Source: DASTHS01 sp035718085 (GTDB lineage Bacteria; Actinomycetota; Acidimicrobiia; Acidimicrobiales; Palsa-688). From it: 18,840 bases of DNA. Position numbers and translations under genes: made by a program. The notes under the pieces are model-generated. The model was not told the origin of the DNA. It ran no database searches and was given only the letters and a program-made list of their open reading frames with translations. The DNA is taken from the NCBI GenBank assembly GCA_035718085.1, contig DASTHS010000315.1:1-18840 (forward strand), written 5' to 3'. The number at the start of each line of letters is the position of its first letter. The first letter of the stretch is position 1. This document shows, one piece after another, positions 13,456 to 18,840 of the stretch.

Positions 13456-14125
13456 CCCCGCCAGCGAGCCGGTAGCCGCCGCCCCGCACCGTCTCGATGG
13501 TGGCCACCCCGAAGGGCTTGTCGACCTTGCGCCGCAGCGCGCTCACGTGCACCTCGACCACGTTGGGGTCGCCGTCGAAGCCGAGATCCCACACGTGGTC
13601 GAGGATCTCGGCCTTGGTGACCAGGTCGCCCCTCCGGCGCATCAGGTACTCGAGCACCGAGAACTCGCGGGCGGTGAGCTCGATGCGCTCACCGGCGCGC
13701 CGGCACGAGCGGGTGGCCGGGTCCAGGGTCAAGGTGCCCCATTGCAGCACCGCCGGCCGCTCGGCGGCACCGCGGCGGACCAACGCCCGGATGCGGGCCA
13801 GGAGCACCACGTAGGAGAACGGCTTGCTCAAGAAGTCGTCGGCGCCGGTGTCGAGCGCCTCGGCTTGGTCATAGTCGCCGTCTTTGGCGGTGAGCATGAG
13901 GATCGGGGTCCACACCCCCCGTTCGCGCAGCCGGCTGCAGAGCTGGTAGCCGTTGCGCCGGGGCAGCATGATGTCCATCACGATGGCGTCGTAGGCCGTC
14001 TCGGTGGCCAACCACTCGCCCTCCTCGCCGTCGAAGGCGATGTCGACGGCGAACCCCTCCCGTTCGAGGCCGCCTTTGAGGCTGGCGGCGAGGCGCTTCT
14101 CGTCCTCGACCACCAGCAGCCTCAC
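13439..14125 (-). CDS. OmpR/PhoB-family response regulator
   Basis: This 228-residue regulator has an N-terminal receiver domain (about 1-115) with the acidic pocket E7-D8, phosphoacceptor Asp51 in IVMDIMLP, a Thr in MLTAKDGD and the Lys of DDFLSKPFSY. A C-terminal winged-helix DNA-binding domain follows (about 130-222), with LTAREFSVLEYLMRRRGDLV, the recognition-helix region VVEVHVSALRRKVD and the wing TVRGGGYRL. The start is GTG 14125. Two perfect 8-bp repeats GCTGAAGC with an 11-bp period lie 22-40 bp upstream (14147-14165), which suggests autoregulation. It is cotranscribed with the kinase gene and probably with the small exported protein gene 112 bp upstream. Confidence 0.95.
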   Translation of the reverse strand: MRLLVVEDEKRLAASLKGGLEREGFAVDIAFDGEEGEWLATETAYDAIVMDIMLPRRNGYQLCSRLRERGVWTPILMLTAKDGDYDQAEALDTGADDFLSKPFSYVVLLARIRALVRRGAAERPAVLQWGTLTLDPATRSCRRAGERIELTAREFSVLEYLMRRRGDLVTKAEILDHVWDLGFDGDPNVVEVHVSALRRKVDKPFGVATIETVRGGGYRLAGGDDPPG

Positions 14126-14146
14126 CGGGCCAGTGTCACCGACCGA

Positions 14147-14165
14147 GCTGAAGCGCGGCTGAAGC
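14147..14165. promoter_or_regulatory. Response-regulator box A: tandem GCTGAAGC repeats
   Basis: Two identical octamers GCTGAAGC (14147-14154 and 14158-14165) are spaced 11 bp start to start, about one helical turn. That is how OmpR/PhoB-family dimers bind DNA. They lie just before the response regulator start codon at 14125 (minus strand). The same core recurs at 14641-14659 and 14683-14700. Confidence 0.6.
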
Positions 14166-14237
14166 CCGCCCGTCGGTGTGCCGCCCAGGGCGGGGCGCGG
14201 CGCTGGGCCGCACCCCGCCGAGGACGTTCGGCTGGGA

Positions 14238-14573
14238 TCAGGCGCCGGCGCCGTCGGTGGCGTCGGTGGCGTCGGCGGTGCCGGCCGGGTCCTGGTGGCC
14301 GCCGCCCGACTGCACGTCGACGCCGTTGGGGTCCTGGTGGCCGCCGGGGCCGTCGGCCTCGGCGGCGCCGGGCGCCTCGGGGGCGTCGACGGTGTCGTTC
14401 GCCGCCTGGGCCTGGGGGGAGGCCGGTGCCGCTGCGGTCGCCGGGGCGGTGATCGCCGGGGCGGTGACCGCCGGGTGGGTGGTCTGGGCGTGGGCCACGC
14501 CGAGGCCGATCACCCCGGCGCCGACACCGGCGATCGGTGCCGCCAGCACCAGCATCTTCTTGGTGAACATCAT
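14238..14573 (-). CDS. Small exported protein with GGHQDP repeats
   Basis: The 111-residue product begins MMFTKKMLVLAAPIAGVG, with a hydrophobic core and an AHA|Q signal-peptidase site at about residue 29-30. Start ATG 14573 is favoured over an upstream in-frame ATG at 14636, because AGAGGAG lies 5-6 bp upstream and the signal peptide follows directly. The mature part is low-complexity, rich in Ala/Thr/Pro then Asp/Glu/Gly. It carries two near repeats, PGGHQDPNG and GGGHQDPAG, around a VDVQS segment. I do not know its function. The acidic, His-containing tail could bind cations, or the protein could be a periplasmic partner of the sensor kinase, as it sits at the head of the two-component genes and faces repeat boxes at 14641-14700. 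Confidence 0.72.
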   Translation of the reverse strand: MMFTKKMLVLAAPIAGVGAGVIGLGVAHAQTTHPAVTAPAITAPATAAAPASPQAQAANDTVDAPEAPGAAEADGPGGHQDPNGVDVQSGGGHQDPAGTADATDATDGAGA

Positions 14574-14640
14574 GTCCGTCTCCTCTGTTGCCTTGGCGTC
14601 CCCACGGGGTGCGGGAACGTCGCCACTGTCGGGCACAGGG

Positions 14641-14700
14641 CCTGAAGCGGCGCTGAACCCGGCGGCCGTGACGACGGTCCGCCTTCAGCCGGGCTTCAGG
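14641..14700. promoter_or_regulatory. Response-regulator boxes B and C in the divergent intergenic region
   Basis: Box B is CCTGAAGC (14641-14648) plus GCTGAACC (14652-14659). Box C, in the opposite orientation, is CTTCAGC (14683-14689) plus CTTCAGG (14694-14700). In each pair the half-sites have the same 11-bp period as box A. The two boxes face each other across about 23 bp and lie between the exported protein gene (minus) and the phosphodiester glycosidase gene (plus). The response regulator at 13439-14125 probably controls both. Confidence 0.6.
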
Positions 14701-14722
14701 GCGGCCGGGAAGGTTCGCTGCC

Positions 14723-15907
14723 ATGGCAGTGACGATGCGCCGCATGCGCCGAGTCCGCGGCGGGCCCGGCCGGGCTGAGCACCGTCCCCGGGGGCGGCGG
14801 GCGGTGGTGGTCGCAGCGGCGGCGGTCGCCCTCCTGGCCGCCTCGATGGCCTCCATCGCCGCCACACCCGGCAACCAGGGGGCAGAGGCCAAATGGGCCG
14901 ACTGGCTGCGCTCCCACGACGGCGCCGCGCTGGTCAACCCCATCGAGCGCTGGTACTACGCGATGCAGGCCCCCGACGCGGGGGGCCACCCCCACTCGCT
15001 CGCCACCGTGCCCCGACCCCGAGCGCTGCCCCCCGGGACGGTGCCGCCCCCCACCATCCGCCGACCGTCGCTGCCGGCGCCCGTGCCCCTGGTCGTGCCA
15101 CCTGCGCTCCCCGGCGAGGGGCAGTGGCGGCCGACCGGCCCGGTGGTCGACGGCCGGCCGACCATGGAAGTCGCCCAATACCGAGCGGACACCGTCTACA
15201 CCAGCCAGCTCACCTCGGCGGTGTGGATCGACCCGTCGGTGCTCCGGGTGCGCCTGGTGCCCGGCAGCCAGGAGCCCGGCGGCGCCTGGCCGGTCGCCCC
15301 CGACCTGGCCGGCGCGACCGCGGCCCGGGCCGTCGCCGCCTTCAACGGCGGGTTCCGCTTCCAAGACGCCCACGGCGGCTTCTACCTCGACGGCCGCACC
15401 GCCGTGCCGCTGCGCACCGGGGCGGCGTCGGTGGTGATCTCCCGCGACGGCAGCATCGGCATCGGGTCGTGGGGCTCGGAGGTGACGATGACCTCTCGGG
15501 TCGAGGCGGTGCTGCAGAACCTCGTGCTGCTGGTCGACCACGGCCGGCTCACCCCTGCCGCCGCCGGCGGCGACCCGGCCCTGTGGGGCGCCACCCTCGG
15601 CGCCAGCCCGGTGGTCGCCCGCTCCGGCATCGGGGTCACCGCCAGCGGCGCCCTGCTCTACGTCGCCGGCCCGGCGCTCACCGCCAGGTCACTGGCCGAC
15701 GCCCTGCAGCGCGCCGGCGCCGTGCGGGCCATGACCCTTGACATGAACCCCGAGTGGGTGACGTGCAACTTCTTCACCCACCCCGACCGCGCCCACCCCG
15801 CCTCGGTGGTCGCCACGAAGCTCTACCCGCAGATGCAGCGGCCCGCCACCCGCTACCTCGGGCCCACTCCCGAATCGCGCGACTTCTTCAGCGTCTCGAC
15901 CCGCTGA
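14723..15907 (+). CDS. Membrane-anchored phosphodiester glycosidase (NAGPA-like) family protein
   Basis: This 394-residue protein has a basic N-terminus and one hydrophobic segment (about 26-48, VVVAAAAVALLAASMASIAA), so it is exported and probably anchored. A Pro-rich stretch (about 95-130) leads to a domain like the phosphodiester glycosidase family. Recognisable points are ARAVAAFNGGFRFQDAHGGFYLDG (two parts, about 193-216), SVVISRDGSIGIGSWG, LWGATLGASPVVARSGIG and AVRAMTLDMNPEW near 335-350. Members hydrolyse sugar phosphodiesters or are cell-wall linked enzymes; the activity here is unknown. ATG 14723 has GGGAAGG nine bases upstream. Its promoter region carries the facing direct-repeat boxes, which ties it to the two-component system. 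Confidence 0.83.
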   Translation: MAVTMRRMRRVRGGPGRAEHRPRGRRAVVVAAAAVALLAASMASIAATPGNQGAEAKWADWLRSHDGAALVNPIERWYYAMQAPDAGGHPHSLATVPRPRALPPGTVPPPTIRRPSLPAPVPLVVPPALPGEGQWRPTGPVVDGRPTMEVAQYRADTVYTSQLTSAVWIDPSVLRVRLVPGSQEPGGAWPVAPDLAGATAARAVAAFNGGFRFQDAHGGFYLDGRTAVPLRTGAASVVISRDGSIGIGSWGSEVTMTSRVEAVLQNLVLLVDHGRLTPAAAGGDPALWGATLGASPVVARSGIGVTASGALLYVAGPALTARSLADALQRAGAVRAMTLDMNPEWVTCNFFTHPDRAHPASVVATKLYPQMQRPATRYLGPTPESRDFFSVSTR

Positions 15908-15960
15908 GCACAGGCCCGAGGCGACCCGGCCGGGCTCGCGACCCCCTCGCCTTCCTGTGC
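15908..15960 (+). terminator. Nested inverted repeat after the glycosidase gene
   Basis: Immediately after the stop codon, GCACAGG (15908-15914) pairs with CCTGTGC (15954-15960), and inside it AGGCGA (15919-15924) pairs with TCGCCT (15947-15952). The interior contains a CCCGGCCGGG palindrome. There is no T-tract. The position suits a factor-assisted or structure-only terminator. Confidence 0.45.
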
Positions 15961-16303
15961 CGGCTCGCCGCCGAAGCAACGATCGGTGGGGGACTGTCCC
16001 GTGCAACAGGTGGAGCCCGACTGGACGGCAGTCGGGAGGCACCGTCAGAGGCGTGGCGACTGCGGCACAATGACTGCGTGGCCCAGCTCCTCCACGCGGC
16101 CCATCCCGTAGCCCGGGACGAACACCGTGTCCGGCGTGCCATGGTCGAGTTGTCGCCGGGCGTCGGTGCCTTCGGGGACGCCCCGACAGAGGAGGCCGCC
16201 GTCGAGGCGTGGCGCTGCGCCGAGGTCGGCCCGCCGCGCCAGCCGTGGCCGGCGCCCGACGGCCCGACAGGCGGGTGGCGGTGACCAGGGCGGCTGGGGT
16301 CGG
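15961..16303. other. Stretch without a confident gene
   Basis: No recognised coding sequence is present. An open plus-strand frame reads MVELSPGVGAFGDAPTEEAA from 16141 to 16284 and has high GC3. A minus-strand frame ending at 16045 reads PDTVFVPGYGMGRVEELG and HAVIVPQSPRL and also looks protein-like. A perfect hairpin (16016-16036: CCCGACTG, 5-nt loop, CAGTCGGG) lies just beyond the minus-strand stop, where a terminator for such a gene would be. Neither frame is similar to anything I recognise, and both could be chance openings in GC-rich DNA. Confidence 0.4.
16016..16036. terminator. Perfect 8-bp hairpin
   Basis: CCCGACTG (16016-16023) and CAGTCGGG (16029-16036) form a perfect 8-bp stem with loop GACGG. 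It has no T-tract on either strand. It could end transcription from either side of this non-coding stretch. Confidence 0.35.
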
Positions 16304-17638
16304 GTGACGGGGAAGCGAGCCGGGTCGGGCGAACCCATCGCCGAGGTCGTCGCCCGCCTCGGCGTCGACGAGCTGCGCGAGGTGGTGGCGCGGGCGGCGG
16401 AGTGGCACCCCGACGTCGACCGGGCCGTCCGCCTCGCCGCGTCGAGGGGCGACGACGACATCTCGGGTCTGCGGGCGGCGGTCGACTCGGCGCTGCGCAC
16501 CCGGCGCTTCCTCGACTGGCGGGAGAGCTCGCGGTGGGCGGCCGACGCCGGGCCCGTCGTCGACGAGCTGCGCGAGCGGGCGACCGAGCGGCCCACCCGG
16601 GAGCTGGTGGCCCTGGTCGAGCGGGCCGTCGGTCACGTGGTCAAGGTGATCATGCACGCCGATGACTCGAACGGGAGCATCGGTGACCTGGCCCGGGATC
16701 TGCTCGACATCCACGCCCTGGCCTGCGACGCCGACGTGGCCGACCCTCTCGCGCTCGCCCGTTGGATGGCCCGGTTCGGCATCGACGACCAAGACTTCTT
16801 CGTCGTCGACCCGGTCCGCTACCGCCTCGCCCTCGGCCCGGCCGGGGTCGAGGCCTACCGTCAGGAGGTGCTGGAGCGGTCGGCGCTGCCCAAGCCCGTC
16901 TTCGCCGTCCGCCACGCGCTCGAACGCCTCGCCGTGCTCGACGGTGACGTCGAGGCCGTGGTGCGGTTGCTCGGCGGTGATCTCACCGCCCCGCACCAGT
17001 TCATCGCCGTCGCCGAGGCCATGGCAGAGCTCGGCCGTGACGACGACGTGCTCGCCTGGGCCAGACGGGGCTTCGAGTCGACCAGCGGCAGGCAGGTCAC
17101 CAAGCTCTACGACCTGGCCGTGGGCGTGCACGAACGGCGCGGCGAGCTCGACGAGGTGGTCGCCCTCCGCCGTGACGAGCTCGGTCGGATGCCGTCGACG
17201 TCGAGCTACGCCAAGCTGCGGGCGGCCGCCGAGCGCAACGGCGTCTGGGGCGACGAGCGGGCTGGTGCCCTCGGGGCGCTGGGCAACGGGGCGTTGGTCG
17301 ATGTGCTGCTCGAGGAGGGCGAGGCCGCCCAGGCGTGGGAGGTGGCCGAGCGGCCCGGCTGGGACCCTGGCCCCGATCGCTGGTACCGGTTGGCCGCCGC
17401 CCGGGAGCCGACCGAGCCCGGCGACGCGCTGCTCGTCTACCTGACGCTCGCCACGGCGGAGCTGGAGACGGCGAACCAGAACGCCTACCAGCGCGCCGCC
17501 CGCTTGCTCGCTGACGCCAAGCGGGCCGCCGGGGCGGCCGGGCGCACCGCTGCCTTCGACGACCACATGGCGGCGGTGCGCGAGCAGCACCGCCGCCGGC
17601 CGACCTTGATGAAGATCCTCGACAAAGCCCGGCTCTAG
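16304..17638 (+). CDS. DUF6880-like helical protein of unknown function
   Basis: This 444-residue protein is cytosolic and almost entirely alpha-helical, probably TPR- or HEAT-like in its second half. Helical pairs include FAVRHALERLAVLDGDVEAV, VAEAMAELGRDDDVLAWARR and LYDLAVGVHERRGELDEVVA. The N-terminal pattern LGVDELREVVARAAEWHPDV, RTRRFLDWRESSRW and HADDSNGSIGDLARDLL resembles DUF6880 proteins and the helical part that follows SWIM zinc fingers in related proteins. No SWIM motif (CxC...CxH) is present here or just upstream. I place the start at GTG 16304 because similarity begins there; the open frame extends upstream to an ATG at 16127, but that extra part is Arg/Pro-rich and not protein-like. 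Function is unknown. It stands alone, with no operon partner. Confidence 0.72.
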   Translation: MTGKRAGSGEPIAEVVARLGVDELREVVARAAEWHPDVDRAVRLAASRGDDDISGLRAAVDSALRTRRFLDWRESSRWAADAGPVVDELRERATERPTRELVALVERAVGHVVKVIMHADDSNGSIGDLARDLLDIHALACDADVADPLALARWMARFGIDDQDFFVVDPVRYRLALGPAGVEAYRQEVLERSALPKPVFAVRHALERLAVLDGDVEAVVRLLGGDLTAPHQFIAVAEAMAELGRDDDVLAWARRGFESTSGRQVTKLYDLAVGVHERRGELDEVVALRRDELGRMPSTSSYAKLRAAAERNGVWGDERAGALGALGNGALVDVLLEEGEAAQAWEVAERPGWDPGPDRWYRLAAAREPTEPGDALLVYLTLATAELETANQNAYQRAARLLADAKRAAGAAGRTAAFDDHMAAVREQHRRRPTLMKILDKARL

Positions 17639-17642
17639 ACAT

Positions 17643-17656
17643 CTGGCGAGCGCCAG
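17643..17656 (+). terminator. Short inverted repeat after the DUF6880-like gene
   Basis: CTGGC (17643-17647) and GCCAG (17652-17656) pair around GAGC five bases after the stop codon. It is short and has no T-tract, so it is only a weak terminator candidate. Confidence 0.28.
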
Positions 17657-17736
17657 GCGCCACGGCGGCGACCGTGCGGCAGCGAGCGCGGCGCCGGTGC
17701 GGGTCGCCCCGGCCACTGCCGGTCACACCCCTCTCG

Positions 17737-17749
17737 TAGCGTTTCGTGT
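17737..17749 (+). promoter_or_regulatory. Possible -10 element for a leaderless transcript
   Basis: TAGCGT (17737-17742) fits the actinobacterial -10 pattern TAnnnT. It lies 7 bp before GTG 17750, which is the first possible start codon after the previous stop in that frame. No Shine-Dalgarno is present, so transcription may begin at the start codon. No clear -35 was seen. Confidence 0.33.
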
Positions 17750-18840
17750 GTGATCGATGTGCTTCGCCGGGTGCGGGTGTTGCTCGACGAGTCTGTCCGC
17801 GGGGTCGATCCGGCGGTGGTGTCGTGCGATGACGCGGCGGCGGTGGTCGAGGCGGTGATCGGCGTCGAGAAGCGGTTGGCGGCGGTGAGGGTGGTGATGG
17901 CGGGCCGGGCGGCGCAGGGTGGGGCGTGGCGGTCGGGCGGTGATCGCAGCCCGGAGGGGTGGTTGGCGCGTACGTCGGGGTGCAGCGAGCGTGAGGCGAA
18001 GGGCACGTTGCAGGCGGCCGCCGATCTGCGCGAGGCGCCGGCGACGGAGGCGGCGTTGCGGGCGGGGGAGATCTCCGAGCAGCAGGCGGCGGTGGTGGCG
18101 GAGGCGGTGAAGGCGGACCCGGCTGCGGAGGGGCAGTTGCTGGCGGCGGCGAAGACCGACGGTGTCGGCGTGTTGCGCCGTCGGTGCCGTGAGGTGGTGG
18201 CGGCGGCGAAGGGCGGTGACCGGGCGGCGGTGGAGCGGGCGATCCACGCCGGCCGGCATCTGCGCACCTGGACCGACAAGGAGGGTGCGTTCTGTGGGCG
18301 GTTCCGGATGACGGCGCTCGACGGGGCGCGCGTCGACGCCGCGTTGGGGGTGTTCCACGATCGGGTGTTCGCCCGGGCGCGTGCGGCCGGCGTGCGGGAA
18401 CCGGCTGACGCGGTGCACGCGGATGCTCTGGTGGCCTTGGCGGAAGCGGGGCTGAGCCACGTGACAGGCCGGCCCGGTGCCTCTGCGGTGGCAGACGGTG
18501 CGAGATGCCCGGCCCCAGCGCACCCCTCCGCCTCCGCCGAGGCGCCGCCATCGCCGACGTCGGTGCCATCGAGCCGTGAGGCGCCGGTAGGGGAGCCTCC
18601 CGGGTCCGAGCCGTCAGGTCCCGAGCCGTCAGGTCTCGAGCCACCGGGTCTTTGGCCGCCGGGTTCTGGGCTACCGGCGGGCGGCGCCCCCGGCGGGACG
18701 CCGAGGGGCGATCCGCCACCGGACCCGCCTTCCAGTCCGCCGGCCACCTCGCCGACTGCGCGGCTCCTCCCACCGCCACCGCCACCGCCACCGCCGGCTG
18801 ACTGCGGGGCGCTGCTGGCCCATGACCGGGTGGCGAGGCC
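17750..18840 (+). CDS. DUF222 (13E12-repeat) family protein, 3' end outside the window
   Basis: The frame stays open from GTG 17750 to the window end (363 codons). The N-terminal 240 or so residues look like DUF222, which usually precedes a C-terminal HNH nuclease domain: VEKRLAAVRVVMAGRAAQGG, GGDRSPEGWLARTSGCSERE, LREAPATEAALRAGEISEQQ and LDGARVDAALGVFHDRVF. The family is often multicopy in actinobacteria and linked to mobile DNA; its role is uncertain. Residues from about 245 form a Pro/Ser/Gly linker with five 15-bp repeats (18593-18667) and a (CCACCG)4 tract (18770-18793), unusually long for the family. Codons end mostly in G (GCG, GTG, TTG), whereas genes upstream prefer C. That points to separate ancestry. 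Any HNH motif lies beyond the window. Confidence 0.78.
   Translation, partial: MIDVLRRVRVLLDESVRGVDPAVVSCDDAAAVVEAVIGVEKRLAAVRVVMAGRAAQGGAWRSGGDRSPEGWLARTSGCSEREAKGTLQAAADLREAPATEAALRAGEISEQQAAVVAEAVKADPAAEGQLLAAAKTDGVGVLRRRCREVVAAAKGGDRAAVERAIHAGRHLRTWTDKEGAFCGRFRMTALDGARVDAALGVFHDRVFARARAAGVREPADAVHADALVALAEAGLSHVTGRPGASAVADGARCPAPAHPSASAEAPPSPTSVPSSREAPVGEPPGSEPSGPEPSGLEPPGLWPPGSGLPAGGAPGGTPRGDPPPDPPSSPPATSPTARLLPPPPPPPPPADCGALLAHDRVAR
18593..18667 (+). repeat. Five 15-bp tandem repeats within the DUF222 gene
   Basis: Five consecutive units of the form GAGCCnyCnGGTyyn keep the reading frame and encode EPPGS, EPSGP, EPSGL, EPPGL and WPPGS. The third, second and first units are closest to each other; the last has drifted. 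The array is likely to vary in copy number by slippage. Confidence 0.75.
18770..18793 (+). repeat. (CCACCG)4 hexanucleotide tract
   Basis: Four perfect CCACCG units code for a run of prolines in the linker of the DUF222 protein. The unit length preserves frame. Confidence 0.8.

Noticed and set aside
16127..16303. Longer N-terminus of the DUF6880-like protein
   Set aside because: The first 59 residues are Arg/Pro-rich with no family similarity, and GTG 16304 marks where protein-like sequence begins.
17097..18791. Long minus-strand open frames opposite the DUF222 gene
   Set aside because: They consist of Pro/Arg/Ser-rich repeats complementary to the real coding strand, which carries the DUF222 pattern without stops.

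Overview
The window is very GC-rich DNA with strong C/G third-position bias, GTG and TTG starts, many ATGA stop/start overlaps and a DUF222-type gene. Together these suggest a high-GC actinobacterium; an Acidimicrobiia-like soil or aquatic lineage is my guess, and nothing here fixes the taxon. No rRNA, tRNA, CRISPR array or transposase was seen.

Positions 1-10480 (+) hold a catabolic or uptake locus. A TauD/TfdA-type 2-oxoglutarate dioxygenase (17-910) is followed, after a gap with a perfect palindrome (997-1009), by a tightly packed gene run. In order these are an ADP/NDP-forming acyl-CoA synthetase, a lipoprotein substrate-binding protein, an ATPase and a permease of a nitrate/sulfonate/taurine-type ABC importer, a conserved protein of unknown function, a UGSC-motif selenoprotein, a Rossmann SDR/epimerase-like protein and an acyl-CoA dehydrogenase. 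A TetR regulator (10535-11218) closes the run and is a candidate for binding the palindrome.

The most important observation is at 7491-7493. What looks like the stop of a 112-codon ORF is an in-frame TGA that continues directly into a second ORF ending at 8039. The joined product reads I-G-D-U-G-S-C-S-S-C-S, which is the UGSC motif of a known but functionally obscure selenoprotein family. The RNA from the TGA onward folds into a bacterial SECIS-like hairpin: a 7-bp apical stem with a GU-containing loop over a 5-bp lower stem that includes the UGA itself. Ordinary gene calling would split or truncate this gene.

Positions 11219-12021 hold toxin-antitoxin debris. A VapB-type antitoxin has lost its N-terminal DNA-binding part and continues in the TetR frame just after the TetR stop. 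It overlaps an intact-looking VapC/PIN toxin. A second PIN N-terminus remnant lies on the minus strand.

Positions 12022-15960 hold a signalling module. On the minus strand are a small exported protein with GGHQDP repeats, an OmpR-type response regulator and a histidine kinase. Divergent on the plus strand is a membrane-anchored phosphodiester-glycosidase (NAGPA-like) protein. Three pairs of 11-bp-spaced TTCAG-type direct repeats lie upstream of the response regulator and in the divergent intergenic region. This is the layout expected for autoregulation and co-regulation by this response regulator.

Positions 15961-18840 hold a stretch without a confident gene, a DUF6880-like helical protein (16304-17638) and the 5' part of a DUF222/13E12-type gene that runs off the end. 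That last gene uses G-ending codons, unlike its neighbours, and has a long repeat-rich proline linker.
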